NCBI GenBank assembly: GCA_034437075.1 | Contig: DAOTVD010000012.1 | Span: 1 to 15,191, forward strand | Origin: DAOTVD01 sp034437075 | GTDB lineage: Bacteria; Chloroflexota; Anaerolineae; Aggregatilineales; J027 | Direction of reading: 5' to 3' | Length of the DNA: 15,191 bases | Part shown: piece after piece, positions 1-7,631 of the stretch | Layout of the letters: the number at the start of each line of letters is the position of its first letter | How positions within the stretch are numbered: position 1 is the stretch's first letter | Translations under genes and position numbers: made by a program | Notes under the pieces: model-generated | Seen by the model: only the letters and a program-made list of their open reading frames with translations | What the model was told of the DNA's origin: nothing | Databases searched by the model: none

Positions 1-263
1 AAGGGCACGGGCGTGGGCGTGGGCTCGCCGCTGGGCGCTTCTGGTGTGGGTTCTGTGCTTGGCACGTCACTTGGCTGCGGCGTGTTCGGGCGTGGGACGA
101 CCGTCTGCGTCGGGGTCATTTGCACGGTAGCATCGATAGCAACGCGGGCTGAGGAATCACTGTCCGTCGTCAACACCAACGTCATGATCGCGTAGCATCC
201 CGCACAGGCCGTCAACAGGGTAGCACAACCAATGAGCCCCCCTAAAAACCAATTCCCTCGCAT
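1..263 (-). CDS. Lipoprotein or membrane-anchored protein with Thr/Pro-rich linker (partial, N-terminal end only)
   Basis: The frame is open from an ATG at 263 down to the window edge (87 complete codons), so the gene is cut off. The N-terminus is a hydrophobic export signal with a lipobox-like LLTAC ending at Cys20. More hydrophobic residues follow to about residue 32, so a single-pass membrane anchor is the alternative to a lipid anchor. From about residue 48 the chain is dominated by Thr, Pro, Ser and Glu, ending in TPTP-type repeats. This is an extracellular linker of the kind that joins an anchor to a distal folded domain in many Chloroflexota surface proteins. A purine-rich AAGGCGG stretch lies about 9 bases upstream of the start. 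The functional domain lies outside the window, so the function is unknown. The plus-strand frame over the same bases (Gly/Val/Ser-rich) is a shadow. Confidence 0.72.
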   Translation of the reverse strand, partial: MRGNWFLGGLIGCATLLTACAGCYAIMTLVLTTDSDSSARVAIDATVQMTPTQTVVPRPNTPQPSDVPSTEPTPEAPSGEPTPTPVP

Positions 264-319
264 GGTGGATTCCGCCTTCTATCATAGCCAAAGCACATCG
301 CGTGTTTGTCATCCGCGCC

Positions 320-325
320 ATTGTA
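320..325 (-). promoter_or_regulatory. Possible -10 element for the lipoprotein gene
   Basis: Read on the minus strand the hexamer is TACAAT, the same -10 form found before mnmA and the binding-protein gene. It would start transcription near 313, giving a leader of about 50 bases. No convincing -35 lies at 17 bases; a TTGGAC lies only 12 bases upstream, which is too close. Weak call. Confidence 0.3.
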
Positions 326-399
326 TCCCCCCCGCGCGTCCAAGGCCAGCGTCAGGCCAGATTCCAACGAAAAAACCTCTCAAAGAAGTGCCCTAAGAA

Positions 400-408
400 T
401 GCTACAAT
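400..408 (+). promoter_or_regulatory. Extended -10 promoter directly before mnmA
   Basis: TGCTACAAT fits an extended -10 element (TGn followed by TACAAT at 403-408). The expected transcription start is 415-416, and the mnmA ATG is 416-418, so the transcript would carry almost no leader. No good -35 hexamer is visible, which is normal for extended -10 promoters. Confidence 0.5.
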
Positions 409-415
409 CGAGGAT

Positions 416-1519
416 ATGAACACGAACCACAATACCACAGTCGTCGTCGCCATGAGCGGCGGCGTCGATAGCTCAGTTACGGCGGCCCTGCTGAAAGAGC
501 AAGGCTACAACGTCATCGGGATGATGATGCGCCTGTGGGCCGAAGATACCGCCGCTGATTATGGCGGGCATAACCGTTGTTGCACGCCCGACCAAATGGC
601 CGACGCGCGCCGTATTGCGAATCTGCTGGATATTCCGTTTTATGTCATCGACACCAAAAACGTCTTCCGGCAGAAGATCGTGCAGTTTTTCATCGACGAA
701 CACAGCCGGGGCGTCACGCCCAACCCGTGCCTGGAATGCAACCGTCATATCCGTTTCGATTGGCTGCTGAACCACGCCCTAGCCATGGATGCGGATTATC
801 TGGCGACTGGGCATTACGCGCGCATTACTCGTGACGAAGCAGGTAACCATCGCCTACACATGGGCCGCGACCCGCGCAAAGATCAATCCTACGTGCTGAG
901 CGTGCTCACGCAGGAGAAAATCAACCGGGCGCTGTTCCCGATTGGCGATTATGAAAAGCCCGAAGTTCGCCGCATCGCGGATGACCTCGGCCTGGGCGTG
1001 GCCTCCAAGGGCGATAGCCAGGATTTATGCTTCTTGGGTGATGGCGATTATCGGCGCTTTTTGCGCGACCATGCCGACGCGGGCATCTTCGCGCCCGGCG
1101 AGATCAAAATGCGCGATGGCACCGTGTTGGGCCAGCATACCGGGCTGCCGAATTACACCATCGGCCAACGCAAGGGGTTGGGCGTTAGCTATGCCGAGCC
1201 GCTATACGTACTGCGCCTAGACCATGCCGCCAATGCACTCATCGTCGGCACCCGCGAAGAACTCGGCGCCCGTGCCTTGACGGCCAACCGCGCCAACTGG
1301 ATCAATGGCCAGCCCGCACAAGACACCTTCCGCGCTTCGGTCAAAATCCGGTATAAGGCGACCCCTGCGCCAGCGACGGTCACGCTGTTGGATGACGACC
1401 AATTTCGCGTAGAATTTGACGAACCGCGCCGCGACATCACGCCTGGGCAGGGCGCTGTAGTCTATATTGAGGATCGCTGCCTAGGCGGGGGCAATATCGT
1501 CAGTCAGGAGCTTGCATGA
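416..1519 (+). CDS. mnmA: tRNA-specific 2-thiouridylase MnmA
   Basis: MnmA thiolates uridine 34 of the Lys, Glu and Gln tRNAs, using ATP to activate the base and a persulfide sulfur relayed to its cysteine. From the ATG at 416 the protein has 367 residues, essentially the family length (about 360-370). The PP-loop ATP-binding motif SGGVDSS is at residues 14-20. The catalytic NPCLEC segment places Cys105 first, and the second redox-active cysteine is Cys205 in SQDLCFLGDGDY. The central TIGQRKGLG motif and C-terminal beta-barrel are present. The frame is open further upstream to 302, but those residues have no family match. The 416 start is chosen because the PP-loop then begins at the usual distance and an extended -10 box ends 7 bases before it. 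Only a poorly spaced AGGA is available as a ribosome site. The stop overlaps a following ATG (ATGA). Confidence 0.96.
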   Translation: MNTNHNTTVVVAMSGGVDSSVTAALLKEQGYNVIGMMMRLWAEDTAADYGGHNRCCTPDQMADARRIANLLDIPFYVIDTKNVFRQKIVQFFIDEHSRGVTPNPCLECNRHIRFDWLLNHALAMDADYLATGHYARITRDEAGNHRLHMGRDPRKDQSYVLSVLTQEKINRALFPIGDYEKPEVRRIADDLGLGVASKGDSQDLCFLGDGDYRRFLRDHADAGIFAPGEIKMRDGTVLGQHTGLPNYTIGQRKGLGVSYAEPLYVLRLDHAANALIVGTREELGARALTANRANWINGQPAQDTFRASVKIRYKATPAPATVTLLDDDQFRVEFDEPRRDITPGQGAVVYIEDRCLGGGNIVSQELA

Positions 1520-1660
1520 CCTTCAATTATCACCAAGACGCTAACCGCCAATCTGACGAGCGCTGTACAAGCCATCAACACCGAGGAACAAACCAGCCGG
1601 TTGCGCCGTATCGGCTAGCAGATCAAAAAGTGGTTACCCGGTCGTCAGATTGACCCGTGA
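1520..1660 (+). pseudogene. Possible remnant of a small gene after mnmA
   Basis: Just after the mnmA stop, the same frame reads like a natural short protein: an amphipathic, charged helix-like stretch (TANLTSAVQAINTEEQ, then SRLRRIG, amber TAG at 1616-1618, then QIKKWLPGRQIDP and a stop at 1658-1660). It has no start codon. An ATG overlapping the mnmA stop (1516-1518) is one frame off; removing a single base near 1521 would join it and give a coupled gene of about 47 residues. From that ATG the uncorrected frame gives a compositionally odd 45-residue peptide ending at 1653. Either a small gene has decayed here, or the assembly has errors, or the resemblance is chance. No known family recognised. 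Confidence 0.25.
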
Positions 1661-1667
1661 GGCGTTC

Positions 1668-2594
1668 ATGTCCGATAAACCCTACGCTATCTACGAAGCA
1701 CACCAAGCCTGGGACGCCGCCCGCCGCAAAGCCTTCTGGGCCCAGGTCAGTAGCGCGCTGCTGGGCCGTGACCCGCACTTGCACGATTTCGAAACCCTGG
1801 CGCGGCGGCTCAAGCTCCGTAACCCACGTTATGGGGGCAAACACGAAATCCCCCTATCGCAGATCGTCGGCAGCGTGGGCCGCTATAGCGACTTTTTAGG
1901 CGCATTCTTGCCCACCACCAAAAAAATGGAAGAACGCTGGCAACGCATCGCCAGCCTGTACATCGACCCCGAAAACGCGCTGATCCCGCCTATCGAAGTC
2001 TATAAAGTGGGCGATGCGTATTTCGTCAAAGATGGTAATCATCGCGTCTCGGTGGCCAATGAGTTGGGCCTGAAGACCATTGAGGCCGATGTATGGGAAT
2101 ATCCTGTGCCAGCGGGCATCGACCCCCATACGGGGATCGACGACCTCATCCGCCAGTACGAAAAGCTCGATTTTCTGGAAGCCACACGCCTGGATGACCT
2201 GCGCCCCGAACATGCAATTGACGTTACGCTGCCGGGGGGCTTTCGCGAATTGCTGCACCAGATCGCCCATTTTCAGCAGGATATGGTTACCGGGGCCTTA
2301 CCTGCGGATGTCTGGCAAGAAGCCGTGACAGGCTGGTACGATCTGGTCTACACGCCAACAATCCGCATCATCGAAGATGAAGACATTATCGCCAATTTCC
2401 CCGAGCGTACCCCCGCCGATTTGTTCATCTGGCTGCACCGGGTACGCCCTCAATTGGGAACGCTCTATGGCCACGAGCTCGCCCTAGAAGACGCCGCTAG
2501 CGCGCTCCACCGCGACATGCAAAACCCCCTGCGGCGGATGTGGCGCCGGGCCCGGGGATGGCTGCCTGGCGGCAAGAAAACCCAACTGCCATAA
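1668..2594 (+). CDS. ParB/sulfiredoxin-fold N-terminal-domain-like protein, function unknown
   Basis: This 308-residue protein has a central segment, YKVGDAYFVKDGNHRVSVA (residues about 113-131, Asp122-Gly-Asn-His-Arg126). It matches the GxxYxVxDGxHRxxAA signature of the ParB N-terminal/sulfiredoxin fold, whose members include nucleotide hydrolases, phosphotransferases and DNA-binding ParB proteins. The N-terminal 110 residues are basic and helical (DAARRKAFWAQ, RRLKLRNPRYGG). The C-terminal 150 residues are acidic and helical and end in a basic tail (RRMWRRARGWLPGGKK). There is no helix-turn-helix that would support a partition role. The start is the ATG at 1668, with GAGG five bases upstream; a TTG at 1650 in frame is the alternative. 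The TAA stop overlaps the ATG of the glycosidase gene (TAATG), so the two are very likely co-translated. Related stand-alone proteins are usually annotated as ParB-like or hypothetical; I cannot assign a reaction. Confidence 0.85.
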   Translation: MSDKPYAIYEAHQAWDAARRKAFWAQVSSALLGRDPHLHDFETLARRLKLRNPRYGGKHEIPLSQIVGSVGRYSDFLGAFLPTTKKMEERWQRIASLYIDPENALIPPIEVYKVGDAYFVKDGNHRVSVANELGLKTIEADVWEYPVPAGIDPHTGIDDLIRQYEKLDFLEATRLDDLRPEHAIDVTLPGGFRELLHQIAHFQQDMVTGALPADVWQEAVTGWYDLVYTPTIRIIEDEDIIANFPERTPADLFIWLHRVRPQLGTLYGHELALEDAASALHRDMQNPLRRMWRRARGWLPGGKKTQLP

Positions 2595-4246
2595 TGATCG
2601 GGCGACGGGATGTCTTGCGCGGGCTAATCCTGGGGTGGTTGGGGGTTGCCTTGCCGCGCTTGGCGGCGAACTCGGGTCGCGTGGATGCTTTCTTAAACCA
2701 GATGACGCTCCGCCAGAAGATCGGGCAGCTTTTCCTATTCTCGGTGCCAGGGACAAGCCTCACCGCCGACATGCGCGGCCTTATCACGGAGGCCAGTGCC
2801 GGTGGGTTAGCCCTCTTTCGCTACAACATCGGCAGCCCCGAAACCCTGACCACGCTCACAAACGATCTTCAGCGCGCGGCGTTGGCCAATGGCATCCCGG
2901 CACCGCTTTTTCTGGCTGTCGATCAAGAAGGCGGGCGCGTCGCGCGCTTACAAAGCGCCCCTTTTGGCGAGTTTCCAAACCCGATGGCCTTGGGCGCAGC
3001 GAACAATCCTGAGCTAACCGCGCAAATCGGCGCAGCGTTAGCCGTGGAAATGCGCGCCTGTGGCTTGAATATGAATCTAGCACCCGTGTTGGATGTCAAC
3101 AGCCAACCACTTAACCCGGTCATCAACGTGCGCGCTTTTGGGGACGACCCCGCGCGGGTGGCCGAACACGGCGCGGCCTTCGTGCGCGGCAGTCAGGCGG
3201 CGGGGGTCATCGCCACAGGCAAGCATTTTCCCGGCCATGGCGCCACGCTGGAAGACTCACACTTTACATTGCCCGTGGTATCCCACAGCGCCGCCGATTT
3301 GCGCGCAAACATGGCCCCCTTTGAGGCGGGCATCCGGGATGAGATGGGCGCGATGATGACCGCACATGTGCTCTACGAAGCCCTGGATAGCACCCCCGCG
3401 ACCTTTTCCGCGCCCATCATGACCGATTTACTACGCGGCGAATTCGGGTTTGAGGGCGTCTTGCTCTCCGATGCATTAACGATGGGCGCGGTGGCCGAAG
3501 CACGCGATAATCCGGTGTATGTGCTGCGCGATGCCTTGCTCGCAGGGGTGGATATGCTCGCCTATGGTGCCCTGCCGGATGGGCGCGCGCCCTCCGTTGC
3601 CACGCAATGGGAACAATATGAGCTTGTGGTGCGCCTCGTGGAAAGCGGCCTGCTGCCCGAAAGCCGCATTGATGAAGCCGCGCGGCGTGTATTGGCCATC
3701 AAAGAGCGCTTTGGCCTGCTAGATTGGTCGCCACTGGACGCGGCAAACACGCTCCAACGCTTGCCCACAGCAGATCATCGCGCGCTGATTGCCCAAGTCG
3801 CGCGCGAGTCGGTCACGCTATTGCGGGATGACGCCGGATTGCTGCCTCTGGCAGACCTCGCCGCGCCGCCGACGCTAATCTTCCCCGCCGAGGTACCCGC
3901 CGCCGCGCGCGTATTAGCAGCGGGCTGGCCCGGCATGCGGGCCCTAGCCTACCATCGGGATAATGCGAACATGGGGGCCATTATGGCCGAAGTGGGGGAC
4001 GGCGTGATCATTTGCTGCTCGTTGGATGTGACCAGCAGCCCCGCCACGGTAGCCCTGTTGAATGCCCTGCCCCTCGACCGCAGCATCCTGGTTGCATTGC
4101 GTTCGCCGTATGATATTCTCGCGGCCCCCAGCGCCCAAACCTACCTAATGACCTATGGCACATCCGAGCCCGCCTTGCTGGCCTTGCGCGCCGTCTTACG
4201 CGGCGAAATCCCCGCCAGGGGACAATCCCCCGTCGCGCTCATGTGA
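2594..4246 (+). CDS. Exported family 3 glycoside hydrolase, beta-N-acetylhexosaminidase (NagZ-like)
   Basis: The 550-residue protein belongs to GH3 and probably removes N-acetylglucosamine from peptidoglycan fragments. Residues 2-25 carry a twin-arginine-like signal (GRRDVLRG then a hydrophobic stretch), suggesting Tat export. The TIM barrel follows, with DQEGGR at 110-115, KHFPGHG at 210-216 continuing to LEDSH (Asp221, His223) and the nucleophile Asp293 in SDALTMG. The KHFPGHG...DSH loop with its Asp/His dyad is the signature of the NagZ subgroup rather than beta-glucosidases. From about residue 380 a second alpha/beta domain follows, ending at 550. NagZ of E. coli is a single-domain cytoplasmic enzyme of about 340 residues, so this longer exported form resembles the NagZ-type enzymes of Gram-positive bacteria. 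The start at 2594 overlaps the upstream stop; the open frame back to 2540 is not used because it lies in the ParB-like gene and lacks the signal. Confidence 0.92.
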   Translation: MIGRRDVLRGLILGWLGVALPRLAANSGRVDAFLNQMTLRQKIGQLFLFSVPGTSLTADMRGLITEASAGGLALFRYNIGSPETLTTLTNDLQRAALANGIPAPLFLAVDQEGGRVARLQSAPFGEFPNPMALGAANNPELTAQIGAALAVEMRACGLNMNLAPVLDVNSQPLNPVINVRAFGDDPARVAEHGAAFVRGSQAAGVIATGKHFPGHGATLEDSHFTLPVVSHSAADLRANMAPFEAGIRDEMGAMMTAHVLYEALDSTPATFSAPIMTDLLRGEFGFEGVLLSDALTMGAVAEARDNPVYVLRDALLAGVDMLAYGALPDGRAPSVATQWEQYELVVRLVESGLLPESRIDEAARRVLAIKERFGLLDWSPLDAANTLQRLPTADHRALIAQVARESVTLLRDDAGLLPLADLAAPPTLIFPAEVPAAARVLAAGWPGMRALAYHRDNANMGAIMAEVGDGVIICCSLDVTSSPATVALLNALPLDRSILVALRSPYDILAAPSAQTYLMTYGTSEPALLALRAVLRGEIPARGQSPVALM

Positions 4247-4251
4247 GCAAA

Positions 4252-5781
4252 TTAGGGCGCCAGAAATGGAAACACGCGCCCCAAGACGCGATTCAGCTTC
4301 ATCAAAAATACGGTGCGGCGGTTGTTCAGCGTGGGGTCAAACATGGGCAGCGGATGATCATCGCGCACGATGCCTAAGCTCTGGGTGTATTTCAGCAAAC
4401 CTTCTTTGCCATTGCGCCGCCCAATGCCGCTATCCTTCACGCCGCCGGAGGGTAACGCTATCGTCCCAAAATCACCCGCGACCACCGTATTGATATTCAC
4501 CACGCCACTTTGCAAGCGTTGCGCCACCCGAAACGCCCGTTGACGATTGTTGCTCCACACCGCCGCCGAGAGCCCATAGGGCGTATCGTTGGCCAAGCGG
4601 ATGGCGTCTTCGACATTTTTCGCTTTAATGACCGGGATAACCGGGCCAAATGTTTCCTCTTGCATCACGCGCATGTCGGGCGTTACATCGGCCAAAATGG
4701 TCACATCATGGAACAATGGCCCGAGCTTGGGTAGCGGGTTTCCCCCCGCGACCACCCGCGCGCCGCGCTCGACGGCATCCGCGATGTGTTCGCGCACCCG
4801 GTCAAATTCGCGCTGGTTGATGAGGCTGCCCATCACATGTTTCTTGCTCGTGCCGATGGTTACGCGCTTGTGCCATTTCAAAAGTTGCTTCATAAACACA
4901 TCGTAGACGTTTTCTTCTACGATGACACGCTCCGCCGCCACGCAGGCTTGCCCAGCGTTGAGCGTCCCCGCGCTGATGGCATACGCGGCGGCCAGATTCA
5001 AATCAGCATCATCCAGCACGATAAACGGATCGTTACCGCCCAGTTCCAGCGAACAAGGGATCAGGCGCTCGGCGCATTGCATCGCTACTCGGCGCCCGGT
5101 GGCCGTGCTGCCCGTGAACATGACATAATCGACCTCGTCAATGAGCGCCGCGCCCGTTTGGCCATCGCCCGTGACAATGCCGAATAGTCCATCCGGCAAG
5201 CCCGCTTCGCGCAGCAGGTCGGCCACCTCGAAGGCCGTCAGCGGCGTGACCTCGCTCGGCTTGACGACCACGGCATTCCCGGCGATCAGCGCGGGCACCA
5301 TGTCCAGCATCATCAGCAGCAGGGGGTAATTCCAGGGGCAAATATTCCCGACTACGCCGTAGGGCCTATGATGCAACCGCGCGGAATAAATCAGCGGGTT
5401 GGCGGAGGCGCGTTTTTCGGATTTTAGCCACCGGGGCGCGTGCCGCCCGTAATAGTCGCAAGCACCATCCACCAACACCGCTTCGACAGTCGCCCCCCGG
5501 CGATCTTTACCCGTCTCGCCGACGAGGGTATCCACCACGCGCTTCTGATGTTTGAGCAACAGCGTCCCGAAACGGCGCAACATCCGGGCGCGCTCTTTGG
5601 GGGCCAACGCCGCCCAAGCGGGTTGGGCTTCGCGCGCGCGGCGCACCGCAACCGCGACCTCCGCCGGGCCGTGTTGGGGCAACGTACGCAATGTGTCGCC
5701 CGTTACAGGGTTGATAACATCAAACGTGGCCGTGCAATGGCCATTAGCCGAAGCCGTCTTGAGAGTCGGTTCTCTTAACAT
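4252..5781 (-). CDS. NAD(P)-dependent aldehyde dehydrogenase
   Basis: This is a full-length aldehyde dehydrogenase superfamily enzyme of 509 residues that would oxidise an aldehyde to its carboxylic acid. Visible landmarks are the cofactor and oxyanion segment ICPWNYPL, the VVVKPSEVTPL cofactor strand, FTGSTATGR, the general base Glu246 in LELGGND, the catalytic nucleophile Cys280 in NAGQACVAAERV, and EETFGPV further on. The C-terminus extends into a basic, hydrophobic tail (VFLMKLNRVLGRVFPFLAP), slightly longer than in many soluble family members and possibly membrane-associating. Substrate cannot be read from the sequence; succinate-semialdehyde-like and fatty/aromatic aldehyde subfamilies are both possible. 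The stop lies five bases from the glycosidase stop on the opposite strand. The start ATG has only a weak ribosome site (GAGA about 11 bases upstream). The gene diverges from an SDR oxidoreductase, which suggests linked alcohol/aldehyde metabolism. Confidence 0.95.
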   Translation of the reverse strand: MLREPTLKTASANGHCTATFDVINPVTGDTLRTLPQHGPAEVAVAVRRAREAQPAWAALAPKERARMLRRFGTLLLKHQKRVVDTLVGETGKDRRGATVEAVLVDGACDYYGRHAPRWLKSEKRASANPLIYSARLHHRPYGVVGNICPWNYPLLLMMLDMVPALIAGNAVVVKPSEVTPLTAFEVADLLREAGLPDGLFGIVTGDGQTGAALIDEVDYVMFTGSTATGRRVAMQCAERLIPCSLELGGNDPFIVLDDADLNLAAAYAISAGTLNAGQACVAAERVIVEENVYDVFMKQLLKWHKRVTIGTSKKHVMGSLINQREFDRVREHIADAVERGARVVAGGNPLPKLGPLFHDVTILADVTPDMRVMQEETFGPVIPVIKAKNVEDAIRLANDTPYGLSAAVWSNNRQRAFRVAQRLQSGVVNINTVVAGDFGTIALPSGGVKDSGIGRRNGKEGLLKYTQSLGIVRDDHPLPMFDPTLNNRRTVFLMKLNRVLGRVFPFLAP

Positions 5782-5795
5782 AAAATTATCTCAAA

Positions 5796-5824
5796 TTGGT
5801 GTCTATCTTTACCCTCATTATACG
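5796..5824 (+). promoter_or_regulatory. Promoter for the SDR gene (TTGGTG - 17 - TATACG)
   Basis: The -35-like TTGGTG (5796-5801) is separated by exactly 17 bases from TATACG (5819-5824). The transcription start would be near 5831, about 70 bases before the SDR start codon. A second -10-like TATAGT at 5835-5840 is an alternative without a good -35. Confidence 0.45.
5817..5822 (-). promoter_or_regulatory. -10 element for the aldehyde dehydrogenase gene
   Basis: On the minus strand this is a perfect TATAAT; transcription would start near 5810, leaving a leader of about 29 bases. The -35 region (GGTCAA at 17 bases) is poor. It overlaps by four bases the -10 of the divergent SDR promoter. Confidence 0.5.
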
Positions 5825-5902
5825 TGGGTTAAGCTATAGTTGACCATGAAACCTCACACTTTTTACTTAAACCACCTTTGTAGTCTAGCAGCAAGGAGTA
5901 TC

Positions 5903-6745
5903 ATGGTAGAGCATGTCGTTTTGATTACAGGTGCCAATTCGGGCATCGGGAAAGTAACCGCGCGCGCCCTGGCCAAAAAAGGGGCCACGGTCATCATGCA
6001 TGCGCGGGACGCCAATCGGGGCGAAAGCGCTCGGCAAGAGATCATCGAACAGACGAAAAACCAGAACGTTCATTTACTTCTGGCCGATTTTGCGGATGTG
6101 GATGCCATCGACACATTGAGCGCGGTGGTTATCAACCAATTTCCCAGGCTGAATGTGCTCATCAATAACGCGGTCATCATCCCGCGCGAGCGCACCTTGG
6201 CGGCCAATGGCATCGAAATGCAATTCATGGTCAATCATCTGGCGGCCTTTTTGCTGACCCAGCGCTTGTTGCCCACCCTGCGCGCCAATGGGCCCGCCCG
6301 CATCGTGAATGTCTCATCCACCGTGCACCAATATGGCGAACTCGTGCTGGATGACCTGGAACGTGCCCAGCGCCCGTATAGCAATTTCGGCTGGTCACAG
6401 TACCAAGATACCAAGCTCATGAACGTGGCGTTTACGCTGGAACTCGCGGCGCGGCTGGGCGACACAAATGTGACGGTCAATTGCCTGCATCCGGGGATCA
6501 TCCGCACGAAGTTACTGCGCGATGTGCCCATGGGCTGGTTAATGTCGGCGTTTTTCCGCCCACCGAACGCGGGTGCGGTCACCACGACCTATGTCGCGAC
6601 CTCGCCCAAAGTGGCCTACACCCACGGGGCCTACTTCGAGCGCAAGCGCGTGGTGAAACATAACAAACTAGCGGATGACGCCGACCTGCGGCACGGCTTG
6701 TGGGAGCGGAGTGTCGCGCGCTTGAACATGCCCGAAATTGCATAA
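5903..6745 (+). CDS. Short-chain dehydrogenase/reductase, retinol-dehydrogenase-like
   Basis: The 280-residue classical SDR would be an NAD(P)-dependent alcohol/carbonyl oxidoreductase in the cytoplasm. The Rossmann cofactor motif TGANSGIG begins at residue 9, and LINNAV follows, a variant of the usual NNAG. The active site has the serine pair in VNVSS and YxxxK as Tyr167-Gln-Asp-Thr-Lys171. The spacing and the CLHPGIIRTKL segment after the active site resemble the retinol dehydrogenase/WW-domain oxidoreductase group. Arg in the first loop (HARDANRG) favours NADP(H), by analogy. The start is the ATG at 5903 because AAGGAG stands four bases before it; upstream in-frame starts (TTG 5840, ATG 5846) would add a tail with no SDR match. 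The gene diverges from an aldehyde dehydrogenase, which could take over an aldehyde made by this enzyme; this pairing is inference. Confidence 0.93.
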   Translation: MVEHVVLITGANSGIGKVTARALAKKGATVIMHARDANRGESARQEIIEQTKNQNVHLLLADFADVDAIDTLSAVVINQFPRLNVLINNAVIIPRERTLAANGIEMQFMVNHLAAFLLTQRLLPTLRANGPARIVNVSSTVHQYGELVLDDLERAQRPYSNFGWSQYQDTKLMNVAFTLELAARLGDTNVTVNCLHPGIIRTKLLRDVPMGWLMSAFFRPPNAGAVTTTYVATSPKVAYTHGAYFERKRVVKHNKLADDADLRHGLWERSVARLNMPEIA

Positions 6746-6753
6746 CTATCCCA

Positions 6754-6780
6754 GATGGGCAGCCTCATACGCTGCCCATC
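6754..6780. terminator. Hairpin between convergent SDR and pirin genes
   Basis: A perfect 10-base stem (GATGGGCAGC / GCTGCCCATC) with a 7-base loop lies 8 bases after the SDR stop and 18 bases from the pirin stop. No T-run follows on either strand, so termination would be U-tract-independent. Position between convergent genes supports a shared, bidirectional terminator. Confidence 0.6.
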
Positions 6781-6797
6781 CTGACTGCTACGCAGGG

Positions 6798-7592
6798 TTA
6801 AACCGATAAAAAGCTGGGTAAATAAAAGCTCAGGTAATGAAGTTCGTCATCTCCGGCGCTGATGCTGATTTCACCGACATTTGGCGCGGCCAAGATGACA
6901 TCATACTGGCCTAGCGCGTTGCTTGTGTTGTTGTATCGGGTTGCGCCGGAACCATCGGTCACATACAAAAAGAGGTCTTCACCCGGGCGCGGTGCCTCGA
7001 CCATTGTGCGACCTCCCGCAGGGACTTGTGTGGCGCTCAGACGCCCCAGCATATGTTGTTCCATGGGCGAGCCATCGCCAATCAGGCGAAAAATCCGCGC
7101 GTCGCCTTCGGTTGCCTGGGGCAGTTCTGTGCCGCGTAATTGCTGGTAATGCGGCTCAATATCGCGCGAAGCCGGGTCGGCCACATACCAAATCTGGATC
7201 ACACGCGCGGGTTCATCCCACGGGTTAAGCTCCTGGTGTTCGATCCACTGGCCGCTGAACATGCGCTGGATTTCCCCCGCGCCGATTTCCCCGGCTCCGC
7301 CCGTCGTATCCTCGTGATAGAGTTTGCCTTCCAGCACCCAGGTATAAATTTCTAGCCCGCGATGTGGATGCCAGGTGAATCCGTTATGCGGCGCTACGCG
7401 CGTCATGTGGGCGGTAAGCATTCCGCTAAGGCGTTGCAACGGGCTCCAACCGCCAACCGCGAAATGCGAGGTCAGCCAATGAATGGGCTGAATCAGCGGG
7501 AATTGCTCCGCGCTGAAATGTTGGTACGGCGCACCGGAGACAAACCCAGCTTGCACGACGCTACTGAATGGGGACTGCAACACGTTGGCCAT
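6798..7592 (-). CDS. Pirin family protein (bicupin)
   Basis: Pirins are metal-binding bicupins; some act as quercetin 2,3-dioxygenases and others as regulators. The 264-residue protein has the N-terminal cupin signature in order: GFTWHPHRGLE (two metal-ligand histidines), LYHED (third histidine) and WIEHQE (glutamate ligand), so the metal site looks intact. The C-terminal cupin follows from about residue 170 (GGRTMVEAPRPGEDLFLYV) and is less conserved, as in the family. The Phe-Pro of the common GFPxHPHRG motif is Phe-Thr here, and Gly-Phe-Glu is Gly-Leu-Glu, so substrate is uncertain. The start ATG at 7592 is preceded by AGGAG about 11 bases upstream. A promoter with an adjacent palindrome precedes it, so it may be transcribed separately from the alpha/beta hydrolase gene upstream on the same strand. 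Confidence 0.93.
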   Translation of the reverse strand: MANVLQSPFSSVVQAGFVSGAPYQHFSAEQFPLIQPIHWLTSHFAVGGWSPLQRLSGMLTAHMTRVAPHNGFTWHPHRGLEIYTWVLEGKLYHEDTTGGAGEIGAGEIQRMFSGQWIEHQELNPWDEPARVIQIWYVADPASRDIEPHYQQLRGTELPQATEGDARIFRLIGDGSPMEQHMLGRLSATQVPAGGRTMVEAPRPGEDLFLYVTDGSGATRYNNTSNALGQYDVILAAPNVGEISISAGDDELHYLSFYLPSFLSV

Positions 7593-7631
7593 CTTACCTA
7601 ATCTCCTATAACGACATCTTCTAGCCTTTCA

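Noticed and set aside
13..195. Plus-strand reading frame rich in Gly, Val and Ser
   Set aside because: It is the antisense of the Thr/Pro-rich linker of the minus-strand lipoprotein; such linkers always give open antisense frames in GC-rich DNA.
4247..4251. Terminator between the convergent glycosidase and aldehyde dehydrogenase genes
   Set aside because: Only five bases separate the stops and no strong hairpin was seen in either gene end.
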